A stretch of DNA of 32,648 bases from assembly GCF_003725535.1 (NCBI RefSeq), contig NZ_RJSF01000019.1:521012-553659 (forward strand). Reading direction: 5' to 3'. Source of the DNA: Nocardioides pocheonensis. Lineage in GTDB: Bacteria > Actinomycetota > Actinomycetes > Propionibacteriales > Nocardioidaceae. The position numbers and the translations under genes are program-made. This document shows, one piece after another, positions 1 to 14,362 of this stretch. Within the stretch, counting starts at the first letter, position 1. The number at the start of each line of letters is the position of its first letter. The notes beneath the pieces were generated by a model. The model was not told the DNA's origin. It worked only from the letters and a program-made list of their open reading frames with translations, and ran no database searches.

Positions 1-113
1 TCGAGGTGCGGTTGCGCAGCAACGGCCGTGCACAAGCAGCGGTGGTTGAGGTGCGGTTGCGCAGCAACGGCCGTGCACAAGCAGCGGTGGTTGAGGTGCG
101 GTTGCGCAGCAAC
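1..113. repeat. 45-bp tandem repeat, about 2.5 copies
   Basis: Two full 45-bp units (1-45 and 46-90) are identical except at the second base, followed by 23 bp of a third (91-113). Each unit begins with the t(t/c)gaggtgcg core of the interspersed repeat also seen at the far end of the window and contains the hairpin gttgc-gca-gcaac. The array lies downstream of kstR and may continue to the left of the window. Confidence 0.9.
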
Positions 114-125
114 CCCCTCGAAACC
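89..125. repeat. Long form of interspersed ggttgag...cgaaacc repeat
   Basis: A 37-bp element starts with ggttgag (89-95) and ends with cgaaacc (119-125). Between them is a hairpin, ggttgc-gca-gcaacc (100-114). The same seven-base termini bound the 19-bp short form at 31476-31494. I read both as one repeat family with different centres. It could form a small stem-loop at the 3' side of kstR and act as a weak terminator; that role is inferred. Confidence 0.6.
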
Positions 126-150
126 CGGTGAGCTGCGCGCAGACGTGACG

Positions 151-762
151 TCAGCGCAGGACCAGACGAACCGCGGCCTCGATGTGCTCGCTGACCTCCT
201 CGGCCGAGGAGCGGCCGGTGACCCAGGAGACCAGGGCGGAGAGCCAGACGTCGCTGATCACGCGGGCGATCAGGACGTCCTCCTCGGAGGGCTGCGCGCC
301 CTCGACGTACTCCTCGCCGTGGATGGCGCGGGTGAGCATCGTGGTCAGCTGCATGCCGACGACGTGGATCTCGGTGGCGACGCTGGCGTCGGCGAACATG
401 AACGCCCGGGTCAGCGCCTCGGTGAGGTGGGCGTCGCCCTGCATGCCGCGGGTCGCTCGCTTGAGCACGTAGATCACCCGGTCGGCCGGGGTGTCGCCCG
501 GCACCGGGCGGCGCACCACCATCGCCTGGGTGTCCTCGAACTGCCGCGCGAGCGCGGAGACCAGCAGGTGGATCTTCGAGGGGAAGTACCGGTAGAGGGT
601 GCCGAGGGCGACGTCGGCCTTCTCGGCGACGGCACGCATCTGGACCGCGTCGAACCCGCCCCGCGACGCCAGCTCGATGGTGGCGTCGAGGATCCGCCGG
701 CGGCGGTCGCGCTGGGCGGCCGAGCCGAGCTCTTCGAGGGCCAGCGAGTTCGTGGTGGTCAA
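151..762 (-). CDS. kstR: TetR-family steroid-catabolism repressor KstR
   Basis: Transcriptional repressor of about 203 residues. An N-terminal TetR helix-turn-helix (roughly residues 24-63, with the AVQMRAVAEKADVALGTLYR recognition region and YFPSK) precedes an all-helical ligand domain. The run ELGSAAQRDRRRRILDAT, the FADAS motif and ARVISDVWLSALVSWVTGR agree closely with mycobacterial KstR (Rv3574) as I remember it. KstR is known to bind steroid-CoA intermediates and to derepress cholesterol genes. The reading frame is open back to 891, but I chose TTG at 762 because GGAGG lies six bases upstream and the resulting N-terminus fits the family; no ATG is available. A KstR-like operator at 884-897 overlaps a possible TATTAT -10 box on this strand (884-879), suggesting autoregulation with a leader of about 110 nt. 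It is divergent from the glycosyltransferase at 941. Confidence 0.93.
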   Translation of the reverse strand: MTTTNSLALEELGSAAQRDRRRRILDATIELASRGGFDAVQMRAVAEKADVALGTLYRYFPSKIHLLVSALARQFEDTQAMVVRRPVPGDTPADRVIYVLKRATRGMQGDAHLTEALTRAFMFADASVATEIHVVGMQLTTMLTRAIHGEEYVEGAQPSEEDVLIARVISDVWLSALVSWVTGRSSAEEVSEHIEAAVRLVLR

Positions 763-883
763 TCCGTCCTCCGGCGGGTGAAAGGCTTGCGCGCGCCCGG
801 CACAATGTTCGGGCCCGTGGTGTGCGGGTCCAGTGTCCCGTACAGCGGCGCCGTTACAGGCTAGCAACGCCCAAGGGCATAAT

Positions 884-897
884 AGAAACACGTTTCA
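884..897. promoter_or_regulatory. KstR-like operator between kstR and glycosyltransferase
   Basis: The sequence agaaacacgtttca keeps AAC-NN-GTT and the right-hand A of the KstR consensus TNNAACNNGTTNNA but has A instead of T at the first position. It overlaps the -10 candidate TATTAT of kstR (minus strand, 884-879). It also lies just after CATAAT (878-883), a -10 candidate for the plus-strand glycosyltransferase, so bound KstR could block both directions. Confidence 0.7.
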
Positions 898-940
898 GTT
901 ATCAGTGACCCGCAATGCCGACGAGAAAAGGGGCGTGCCG

Positions 941-2221
941 TTGCGCATCGCACTCGCGTCCTACCGCAGCAAGCCGCACTGCGGGGGACAGGGCGTCTAC
1001 GTCCGCCACCTGAGCCGTGAGCTCGTCGCGCTGGGTCACACCGTCGAGGTGTTCTCGGGACAGCCGTACCCGGAGCTGGACGAGGGGGTGGCGCTCACCA
1101 AGGTCCCGAGCCTGGACCTCTACCGGGAGCCCGACCCCTTTCGGATGGTCTGGCCGTGGGAGTTCCGCGACCTGATCGACGCCCAGGAGTTCGCGATCAT
1201 GTGCACGGCCGGCTTCCCGGAGCCGCGCACGTTCGCCAAGCGGCTGCTCAAGGTGATGCGCGAGCGGCGCGACGACTTCGACGTGGTCCACGACAACCAG
1301 GTGCTGGCCCACGGCATCATGCAGATCGAGGACGAGCTCGGCATCCCGGTGCTCACCACGGTGCACCACCCGATCACGTTCGACCGCCGCGTCGACATCG
1401 CGGCGGCCCCCACGCTGCGCAAGAAGCTGAGCCTGCGCCGGTGGTACGGCTTCCTGCGCATGCAGGGCGCGGTCGTACGCCGGGCCCGCTGGATCCTGCT
1501 GCCCTCGGAGTCCTCCAAGCGCGACGCCGCCCACGACTTCGGCGCCGACCCGGACAGGATGCAGGTGATCCCGCTCGGGGTCGACGACTGCTTCGTGCCG
1601 CCGACGAAGCCCCGCGTGCCCGGCCGGCTGGTCGCGATGGCGAGCGCCGACGCGCCGATGAAGGGCATCTCGACCCTGCTGGAGGCGTTCGCCAAGCTCC
1701 TCACCGAGCGCGACGTCGAGCTGCTGCTGGTGACCCGGCCGACCCCGGGCGGACGCACCGAGCAGCTGATCGAGGAGCTCGGGATCGGCGAGCACGTCCG
1801 GTTCGTCAGCGGCATCTCCGACACCGAGCTGGTGGAGGTGATGGGGTCGGCGGAGATCGCCTGCGTCCCGTCGCTCTACGAGGGCTTCTCGCTGCCGACC
1901 GCCGAGCTGATGGCCTGCGAGACGCCGCTGGTGGTCAGCCGCACCGGCGCGATCCCCGAGGTGGTCGGGCCCGACGGGCTGTGTGCCGACCTGGTCACCC
2001 CGGGCGACGTGGGCGAGCTGGCCCGCACGATCGCGGACCTGCTCGACGACCCGGAGCGCCGCGCCCGCATGGGCAGCGCCGGCCGGGCCCGGGCCCAGGA
2101 GCTGTTCAGCTGGCGCGCGGTGGCCCGGGCGACCGCCGCGGCGTACGAGCGCGTCATCGAAGACCACCGATCCGAGAAGCTCGGCTCGGCCTCGGCCGGC
2201 CCAACCACCGGGAGTAACTGA
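941..2221 (+). CDS. GT4-family glycosyltransferase (GT-B fold)
   Basis: Retaining, nucleotide-sugar-dependent glycosyltransferase of 426 residues; donor and acceptor are not predictable. The N-terminal domain begins RIALASYRSKPHCGGQGVYV, with the glycine-rich GGQGVYVRHLS loop typical of GT4. The C-terminal nucleotide-binding domain has the E-x7-E motif (E314 and E322 in YEGFSLPTAELMACETPLVV). No membrane segment is seen. I start at TTG 941: AAAAGGGG lies seven bases upstream and the protein then begins like the family (M-R-I-A-L). In-frame GTGs at 905 and 935 are alternatives. The stop overlaps the next start (TGATG), so it is translationally coupled to the methyltransferase. The last residues, SASAGPTTGSN, come from a degraded copy of the interspersed repeat. 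The upstream KstR-like site suggests induction by steroids; this is inferred. Confidence 0.85.
   Translation: MRIALASYRSKPHCGGQGVYVRHLSRELVALGHTVEVFSGQPYPELDEGVALTKVPSLDLYREPDPFRMVWPWEFRDLIDAQEFAIMCTAGFPEPRTFAKRLLKVMRERRDDFDVVHDNQVLAHGIMQIEDELGIPVLTTVHHPITFDRRVDIAAAPTLRKKLSLRRWYGFLRMQGAVVRRARWILLPSESSKRDAAHDFGADPDRMQVIPLGVDDCFVPPTKPRVPGRLVAMASADAPMKGISTLLEAFAKLLTERDVELLLVTRPTPGGRTEQLIEELGIGEHVRFVSGISDTELVEVMGSAEIACVPSLYEGFSLPTAELMACETPLVVSRTGAIPEVVGPDGLCADLVTPGDVGELARTIADLLDDPERRARMGSAGRARAQELFSWRAVARATAAAYERVIEDHRSEKLGSASAGPTTGSN
2188..2212 (+). repeat. Degraded copy of short interspersed repeat in the glycosyltransferase 3' end
   Basis: This 25-bp stretch differs from the copy at 19193-19217 at four positions and encodes ASAGPTTG at the extreme C-terminus of the glycosyltransferase. 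It is in the same reading frame as the copy in chsH2. Confidence 0.6.
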
Positions 2222-2973
2222 TGCTGACCGTTGACTTCGACCGGCTCGGGCTGCGCCCGGGTGACCGGGTCATCGACATGGGCTGCGGTGCCGGCCGCCA
2301 CGCCTTCGAGATGTACCGCCGCGGGGCCGACGTCGTGGCGTTCGACCAGGACGCCGACGAGCTCGCCGGGGTCCTCGAGCTGTTCGGGGCGATGAAGGAG
2401 GCCGGCGAGGTGCCCGACGGGGCCTCGGCCGACATCAAGGAGGGCGACGCCCTCTCGCTGCCGTTCGCCGACGGCGAGTTCGACCGCGTCGTCGCCTCGG
2501 AGGTGCTCGAGCACATCCACGACGACGTCACCGCCATCAAGGAGCTGATCCGGGTGCTGCGCCCGGGAGGCACCATGGCGATCACCGTGCCGCGCTGGCT
2601 GCCCGAGGTGGTCAACTGGCGGCTCTCGCCCGACTACCACAACGCCCCGGGCGGGCACGTGCGCATCTACACCGACCACGAGCTGGTCGACAAGGTCACC
2701 AAGGGCGGCCGCCCCAACGACGGCACGCCCGGCGACGCGATGGTCTTCGAGGGCAAGGACCACGCCCACGGCCTGCACACGCCGTACTGGTGGCTCAAGT
2801 GTGCGGTCGGCGTGGACAACGACCAGCACCCGCTGGTGAAGGCCTACCACCAGGTGCTGGTCTGGGACATCATGCGGACCCCGCGGCTGAGCACGGCCAC
2901 CCGCCTGGCCGAGAAGGCACTCAACCCCGTGCTCGGCAAGAGCATGGTGCTCTACTTCCGCAAGCCCGAGTAG
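2221..2973 (+). CDS. Class I SAM-dependent methyltransferase
   Basis: Methyltransferase of 250 residues with a Rossmann-like SAM site. Motif I is VIDMGCGAGRHAFEM (residues 17-31), the acidic end of strand 2 is VVAFDQDADEL, motif II is GDALSLPFADGEFDRVVASEVLEHI, and motif III is ELIRVLRPGGTMAITVPRW. This is the Methyltransf_11/UbiE-like arrangement, soluble and of ordinary length. The C-terminal third (YHNAPGGHVRIYTDHEL and later HGLHTPYWWLKCAVG) is probably the substrate cap. ATG overlaps the glycosyltransferase stop, and the next gene starts five bases after its stop, so the three look like one transcript. The acceptor is unknown; a glycolipid or terpenoid product made with its neighbours is a guess from context. 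Confidence 0.87.
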   Translation: MLTVDFDRLGLRPGDRVIDMGCGAGRHAFEMYRRGADVVAFDQDADELAGVLELFGAMKEAGEVPDGASADIKEGDALSLPFADGEFDRVVASEVLEHIHDDVTAIKELIRVLRPGGTMAITVPRWLPEVVNWRLSPDYHNAPGGHVRIYTDHELVDKVTKGGRPNDGTPGDAMVFEGKDHAHGLHTPYWWLKCAVGVDNDQHPLVKAYHQVLVWDIMRTPRLSTATRLAEKALNPVLGKSMVLYFRKPE

Positions 2974-2978
2974 GCCCC

Positions 2979-4082
2979 GTGTCGAGCGCATCTTCGTGCA
3001 CCTGGCAGGTGCCTGCCGTCCACGGCGTCCTCACCTCCGGCGAGGTCGCCGCCACCGCTGCCTCCATCGCCGCGATGCAGGAGGCCAGCGGCGCGGTGCC
3101 GTGGACGCCGGGGGACAAGACCGACGTCTGGAACCACGTCGAGGCCGCGATGGCGATGCTCGTGGGCGGCCAGGTCGAGGCAGCCGAGCGCGCCTACGCG
3201 TGGTGCGCACGGACGCAGCGCGCCGACGGCTCGTGGCCGATGGAGATCGTCGTCGGCGAGGTGCGGGACGCCTCGGGCGAGACCAACATGTCGGCCTACC
3301 TGGCGGTCGGCGTCTGGCACCACTGGCTGCTGCGCCGGGACCGCGCCTTCGTCGACCGGATGTGGCCCGTCGTACGCCGGGGCCTGGACTTCGTGGTCGG
3401 CATCCAGCTGCCGTTCGGCGGCATCGCCTGGTCGCAGGAGTGGGACGCCTCCGGTCCGGCCCGGGTCAACGAGGAGGCGCTCCTCGCCGGCTCCTCGAGC
3501 ATCTACCAGTCGCTGCGGGCCGGCGTGGCGCTCGCCGACCTGGTCGACGACCCACAGCCCGAATGGGAGCTGGCCGGCGGGCGGCTGGGCCACGCGCTGC
3601 GGCACCACCGCGACCTGTTCCTGGACAAGTCGGAGTTCTCGATGGACTGGTACTACCCGGTCCTCGGGGGTGCGGTCCGCGGAGCCGCGGCTGCCGCCCT
3701 GCTCGAGCAGGGCTGGGACACCTTCGTCGTGCCGGGGCTCGGGATCAAGTGCGTCAGCCACAACCCCTGGGTCACCGGCGCCGAGACCTGCGAGCTGGTG
3801 ATGTCCCTGGACGCGATCGGCGACCACGGTCGCGCCGTGGAGCAGTTCCGGGCGATGCAGCACCTGCGCGAGGAGGACGGGCGGTACTGGACCGGCTACG
3901 TCTACCCCGATGACGTGTTCTGGCCCGTCGAGCACACGACGTACACCGCCGCGGCCGTCGTGCTCGCCGCCGACGAGCTGTCCCGCACGACACCGGCGTC
4001 GGGGATCATGCGCGGCGACACGCTCGGAGGGCACTTCGAGGAGATCGCCCTGGAGTGCGGCTGCTCGAGGATGCATGTCTAG
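2979..4082 (+). CDS. Alpha/alpha-toroid (prenyltransferase/terpene-cyclase-like or six-hairpin) protein
   Basis: Soluble protein of 367 residues starting at GTG, five bases after the methyltransferase stop. It is helix-rich with regularly spaced helical hairpins. The motif TQRADGSWPMEIV resembles the QW-type repeat of the squalene-cyclase/prenyltransferase fold, followed by ETNMSAYLAVGVWHHWLL and WTGYVYPDDVFWPVEHTTYT. Such proteins are usually labelled prenyltransferase or phenyltransferase-domain proteins by fold alone. I see no DXDD or DDXXD catalytic motif, so cyclase or prenyl transfer activity is not supported. A six-hairpin glycosidase-like role is equally possible and would suit the adjacent glycosyltransferase. 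There is no signal peptide. I am confident it is a real gene but not of its activity. Confidence 0.75.
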   Translation: MSSASSCTWQVPAVHGVLTSGEVAATAASIAAMQEASGAVPWTPGDKTDVWNHVEAAMAMLVGGQVEAAERAYAWCARTQRADGSWPMEIVVGEVRDASGETNMSAYLAVGVWHHWLLRRDRAFVDRMWPVVRRGLDFVVGIQLPFGGIAWSQEWDASGPARVNEEALLAGSSSIYQSLRAGVALADLVDDPQPEWELAGGRLGHALRHHRDLFLDKSEFSMDWYYPVLGGAVRGAAAAALLEQGWDTFVVPGLGIKCVSHNPWVTGAETCELVMSLDAIGDHGRAVEQFRAMQHLREEDGRYWTGYVYPDDVFWPVEHTTYTAAAVVLAADELSRTTPASGIMRGDTLGGHFEEIALECGCSRMHV

Positions 4083-4168
4083 ACCGGGTCCCCAAAGTTC
4101 CGAATTGGCCACCACGCCTGCTATGTCCGTTTTATCCTGACGATTGCAGACTCGCGGGGAGGCGAGGC

Positions 4169-10697
<6,529 letters not shown>

Positions 10698-10712
<15 letters not shown>

Positions 10713-11978
10713 GGCGGACTCGGCGGCGGTCCCGGCGGCCACGTCGGAGGTGGCCGTGCGCCGGGTGACCCGGTGCCACTCGAGCCACCGCTCGACGGCG
10801 CGGATCACCTGCTGGCTGCGGATCGAGGAGAACACCTCGAAGGCGTGCTGCGTGCCGGGAAGCTCCAGGTAGGTGACCACCCCGGTGGAGACCTCGCGGA
10901 GCCGCTCGACGAACGCCCGCGCCTGCCGCACGCTGACCAGGCCGTCGTGGGCACCGTGGATCACGAAGAAGTCCGGCGCGTCGGGCACCACGTGGGTGAT
11001 CGGCGAGGCGAGCTCGAACTCCTCGCGGTGCCTGCGTGGGTCCTTGCGGAACACGCGCGGGGCGAGGAACTTGTCGCGCATGGCCACCGCGGCCTTGTCC
11101 CCGGTCACGCCGCCGAGGTCGTAGACGCCGTAGAAGGGCACGCACGCCGAGACGGTGGTGTCGGCCTCCTCGAAGCCGGGCTGGTACTTGCCGACCTTGG
11201 GTGTCAGGGCGGCCAGCGACGCGAGGTGGCCGCCCGCGGAGCCACCCGTGATCACCAGGTACGACGGGTCTCCGCCGTACGACGCGATGTGCTCGCGCGT
11301 CCACGCGATCGCCCGCTTCACGTCCTCGATCTGGGCGGGGAAGGGGTGCTTGGGGGCGAGCCGGTAGTTCATCGCGACGCACACCCAGCCTCGGGCCGCC
11401 ATCCGGTTCATCAGGATCAGGCCCTGCTGGCTCTTGTCGCCGATCGTCCACCCGCCGCCGTGGACCTGGATCAGCACCGGAGCGTTCTTCAGGTCGACGT
11501 CGCGGCGCCGGTAGATGTCGAGCCGCGCCCGGGTGCCGCCCTCGCGGTAGTTGAGATCGGCGATCCGCTCCACCTCCGGGCGCATCAGTGCGAACGGGCG
11601 GATGAGGTCGCGCAGCGGCGTGGGCAGCGCTTCGGCCAGGTCGGCCGCCGCAGGGTCGGCGGTCAGCTCGTCGAGGTAGCCGGTGCCCAGGGACTCGGCC
11701 AGCTGCTGCTCGGCGATCTCGCCGGCCCGGTGCGCGTCGCGGACCAGGTAGGTCAGGCCGGCAGCGCTCGCCGCCGCGAGGAGCAGCCCGCCCCGGCTCG
11801 CCTTGCCGCGTGCCAGCGCCTGAGCCGTGTCCAGCGCGGTCAGGGCGAGGATCTGGGGAGCGAGCTCACCGGTCGGCCACCCGATGGCGAAACCGAGCGG
11901 CGAGAGGTTGCCGCGCAGCGGTCGCACGGCGTTCGCGGTCAGCAGGGCGGTGATCAGCTGGCGCCGGAGGTATCCCAT
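10698..11978 (-). CDS. HSL/LipC-type alpha/beta-hydrolase esterase
   Basis: Carboxylesterase or lipase of 426 residues in the hormone-sensitive-lipase family. The oxyanion motif is HGGGW (H173-W177), the nucleophile is S247 in GGSAGGH, the acid is probably D in HGAHDGLV, and the histidine is in GTQHAFE. The long N-terminal extension has two hydrophobic stretches (ALTALDTAQALA and GGLLLAAASAAGLTYLV), so membrane attachment is likely. In M. tuberculosis lipC (Rv0220) sits beside a WS/DGAT gene (Rv0221), recalled from memory; here the same kind of pair is divergent around a KstR operator. The alanine-rich tail (VAAGTAAESASASG) overlaps the end of the dehydrogenase gene. TACTTT (12005-12000) is a plausible -10, giving a leader of about 15 nt. 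The substrate, a steryl or glycerol ester, is inferred. Confidence 0.87.
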
Positions 11979-12003
11979 GTTCCGAGCCTACGGCCGCCGA
12001 AAG

Positions 12004-12017
12004 TAGAACACGTTCTA
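12004..12017. promoter_or_regulatory. KstR operator between esterase and WS/DGAT genes
   Basis: tagaacacgttcta is palindromic except at the two central bases and matches TNNAACNNGTTNNA completely. For the plus strand, TATGAT (12027-12032) is a strong -10 whose start point falls on the A of ATG 12039, so the WS/DGAT message appears leaderless and the operator covers the -35 region. On the minus strand it overlaps TACTTT, the -10 candidate for the esterase. Confidence 0.88.
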
Positions 12018-12038
12018 GCGCCGGGTTATGATCCTCAC

Positions 12039-13436
12039 ATGGAGCGGCTCAGCGGACTCGACGCCAGCTTTCTGTACCTGGAGAGCTCGGCGCAGCTGAT
12101 GCACGTCTGCGGCGTGCTGCTGCTCGACCCGTCGACGGTGCCGGGCGGCTACTCCTTCGACCGGTTCCGCGCGGACCTGGAGAGCAGGGTGCGCTCGATC
12201 CCGGCGTTCCGCCGCAAGCTCCGTCCGGTGCCGCTCGAGATCGACCACCCGGTCTGGGTGGAGGACGCCGAGTTCGACATCGACCGCCACCTGCACCGCT
12301 TCGCCGTCCCCTCGCCGGGCGGCGACGAGGAGCTGGCCACGCTCTGCGCGCACATGGCGGGCATCCCGCTGGACCGCTCGCGGCCGCTGTGGGAGATGGC
12401 CGTGATCGAGGGTCTGGCGTCGGGCCAGGTGGCGGTGTTCACCAAGATGCACCACGCCACCGTCGACGGGGTGTCGGGCGCGAACATGATCTCGGTGCTC
12501 TGCAGCCTCGAGCCGGACGCCCCGCCGCTGGACGTCGGCGCCGACGCCGCCGTCTCCGCCCACGTGCCGGGCGACCTCGAGCTCCTCGGCCGCGGGATCC
12601 TCTCCAACGTCCTGAAGCCCTGGCAGCTGGTCCGGATGGTGCGCCCCACGACCTCGCTGCTCGCGCGCACGATCGAGCGGGCGCGGGAGGGCACCGCGAT
12701 GGCGGCGCCGCTCACCGCGCCGCGCACGGCGTTCAACGGCAACATCACCGGACGCCGGGCGATCGCCTTCGCCGACCTCTCCCTGGACAAGATCAAGGAG
12801 ATCAAGCGCGCGGTCGACGGGGGGACGGTGAACGACGTCGTGCTGGCGATCAGCGGGGGAGCGCTGCGGCGCTACCTCGCCGCGCGCGACGACCTGCCGA
12901 CCAGCTCGCTGCTGGCGAGCGTGCCCGTGTCCGTGCACGGCAAGTCCTCGATCGAGGGCGGCACCAACAAGGTGTCCACGATCTTCGCGCGGCTCGGCAC
13001 CGACATCGCCGACCCCGTCGTACGGCTGGGCCAGCTGGCGAAGGCCAACGCCCACGCCAAGGCCCACCACAACGCGATCCCGGCCGACACGCTGCAGGAG
13101 TGGGCGCAGTTCGCCGCGCCGCGCACGTTCGGCCTGGCCGTGCGCATGGTGGCCGGCCTCAAGCTCGCCGAGAAGGGCCCGGTGATCCACAACCTCGTGA
13201 TCTCCAACGTGCCCGGGCCGCCGGTGCCGCTCTACTTCCTGGGAGCCCGGATCGACGCGCTCTACCCGCTGGGGCCGATCTTCCACGGCGCCGGTCTCAA
13301 CGTGACGGTGATGAGCAGCAACGGCAAGATGCACGTCGGCCTGATCGGTTGCCGCGACGCGCTGCCCGAGATCGCCGACCTGGCCGAGGAGTTCAAGGCC
13401 GAGCTCGAGGCGTTGTACGCCGCCACGGTCGGCTGA
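12039..13436 (+). CDS. WS/DGAT wax ester synthase/diacylglycerol acyltransferase
   Basis: Acyltransferase of 465 residues that would join an acyl-CoA to diacylglycerol or a fatty alcohol, making storage lipid at the inner membrane. It begins MERLSGLDASFLYLES, a family hallmark, and carries the catalytic HHxxxDG motif as HHATVDG (H138, H139, D143). NDVVLAISGGALRRYL, SVPVSVHG and the late NVPGPPVPLYFLGARIDALYPLGPI block are the other conserved WS/DGAT regions. Length is normal. The frame is open far upstream but translation should start at ATG 12039, seven bases after a TATGAT -10 box and without a Shine-Dalgarno. Control by KstR would tie storage-lipid synthesis to sterol use. The acceptor specificity cannot be told. 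Confidence 0.93.
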   Translation: MERLSGLDASFLYLESSAQLMHVCGVLLLDPSTVPGGYSFDRFRADLESRVRSIPAFRRKLRPVPLEIDHPVWVEDAEFDIDRHLHRFAVPSPGGDEELATLCAHMAGIPLDRSRPLWEMAVIEGLASGQVAVFTKMHHATVDGVSGANMISVLCSLEPDAPPLDVGADAAVSAHVPGDLELLGRGILSNVLKPWQLVRMVRPTTSLLARTIERAREGTAMAAPLTAPRTAFNGNITGRRAIAFADLSLDKIKEIKRAVDGGTVNDVVLAISGGALRRYLAARDDLPTSSLLASVPVSVHGKSSIEGGTNKVSTIFARLGTDIADPVVRLGQLAKANAHAKAHHNAIPADTLQEWAQFAAPRTFGLAVRMVAGLKLAEKGPVIHNLVISNVPGPPVPLYFLGARIDALYPLGPIFHGAGLNVTVMSSNGKMHVGLIGCRDALPEIADLAEEFKAELEALYAATVG

Positions 13437-13451
13437 CGCGTCGGCCGCGTC
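13435..13451. terminator. Possible hairpin between convergent genes
   Basis: gacgcg-tcggc-cgcgtc is a perfect six-base-pair stem with a five-base loop, placed directly at the WS/DGAT stop and before the stop of the convergent ANTAR gene. There is no U tract on either strand, so termination is only a suggestion. Confidence 0.3.
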
Positions 13452-13460
13452 CCGGCCCGC

Positions 13461-14183
13461 TCAGCCGTCGCCCGGCTGGCGCCGCTCGTGGAGGCGGACG
13501 ACCTCCTCGGCGAGCTCGACCGTGCTGACGCCGCCGCGCCGCGCCGCGTCGCGGAGCCGGTCCTCGGCGGTGTCGACGTCGAGGCGCAGCTGCGCGGCCA
13601 GGATCCCGATCGCCATCTCGACCACCACCCGTTCCCGGACGCGGCGGGGAGCCGCCTGGGCCTCGCTGCGCGTGGTGAAGGACAGGTCGGCGTTGGTGAC
13701 GGCTCCGGCGGCCCAGGCGCCGAAGATCTCGGCGAGCTGCTCGTGGTGCCCGCCGAAGGCCTGCCGCGACGCACCGTAGAGGTTCACCGTGCCGAGCACC
13801 TGCTCCTCCTCGAGGATCGGCAGGGTCAGCGTGGACTGGACGGCCTGGGCGGCCGTCGCCTGGGCGAACAGCTGCCAACGGCTCTCGTCGAGGGGGTCGT
13901 CGCCGACGAACTCGCGGGTCTCGCCGACCATCGCACCCTCGACGCACGGCCCTCCGGCGACGTACTGGATCGCGTCGAGGACGGCGAACTCGCTCGCGGT
14001 GGCGACCATCGTGAAGGTCAGCCCCTCGTCGAGCCGCGCGAGGCTCACCCCGACCAGGTCGGGCACGACCGCCTTCGCGCGGTTGGCCAGCCGCGTGAGG
14101 TGGGCGACCAGGTTCCCCGTCGGCTGCGGGTCCAGCTCGCGGATCGCCGCCAGCGTCTCGGGGATCGGCTCCATCGGACTCAC
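13461..14183 (-). CDS. GAF-ANTAR RNA-binding antiterminator
   Basis: Regulator of 240 residues. A GAF domain (about 25-170, with CVEGAMVGETREFVGDDP and LTLPILEEEQVLGTVNLYG) should bind a small ligand or redox signal. A C-terminal ANTAR domain (about 180-235, VRERVVVEMAIGILAAQLRLD then ARRGGVSTVELAEEVVRL) should bind paired hairpins in nascent RNA and prevent termination. This GAF-ANTAR layout is very common in Nocardioides and mycobacteria. GTG 14183 has GAGGAG four bases upstream; ATG 14174 with GGAG at eight bases is an equally usable start. It is divergent from the PilZ gene across 179 bp. Its RNA targets are not identifiable from the window. Confidence 0.9.
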   Translation of the reverse strand: MSPMEPIPETLAAIRELDPQPTGNLVAHLTRLANRAKAVVPDLVGVSLARLDEGLTFTMVATASEFAVLDAIQYVAGGPCVEGAMVGETREFVGDDPLDESRWQLFAQATAAQAVQSTLTLPILEEEQVLGTVNLYGASRQAFGGHHEQLAEIFGAWAAGAVTNADLSFTTRSEAQAAPRRVRERVVVEMAIGILAAQLRLDVDTAEDRLRDAARRGGVSTVELAEEVVRLHERRQPGDG

Positions 14184-14292
14184 TCCACTCCTCGTCTCGG
14201 CACCCCGGGTACCCCGAATGCCTCCACATCAACGGGCGCGGCGCGTGACGGATCCGACACTGCGCCGAGTCCGGGGCCGTAGCATCGTCGCC

Positions 14293-14355
14293 ATGACCGT
14301 CTGCCCGCTGCCGCAGGGCGCGTCGACCGGCGTCGTACGCCGGGCCAGGGGCTGA
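14293..14355 (+). CDS. Possible leaderless 20-residue leader ORF before PilZ gene
   Basis: ATG 14293 opens MTVCPLPQGASTGVVRRARG and stops at 14355, seven bases before the PilZ ATG. TAGCAT (14280-14285) fits a -10 box whose transcript would start on or just before this ATG, so it could be a leaderless upstream ORF. The PilZ start lacks a good Shine-Dalgarno, which makes reinitiation after this short ORF attractive. No homology is known to me and the call could be chance. Confidence 0.25.
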   Translation: MTVCPLPQGASTGVVRRARG

Positions 14356-14362
14356 CGGCCCG

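Noticed and set aside
1-113. Possible CRISPR array from regularly spaced repeats
   Set aside because: The whole 45-bp unit is repeated, including what would be the spacer, and there are no cas genes.
902-2167. 421-residue open frame on the minus strand
   Set aside because: It is a shadow of the glycosyltransferase: low-complexity Arg/Gly/Val/His-rich translation with no family motif and no ribosome site.
2221-2973. Equivalent of the Rv0224c methyltransferase beside Rv0225
   Set aside because: The remembered Rv0224c sequence does not resemble this protein beyond the general SAM fold, so I do not claim synteny with that locus.
10773-12038. Long N-terminal extension of the WS/DGAT frame
   Set aside because: It runs through the operator and antisense to the esterase; the family N-terminus starts exactly at ATG 12039.
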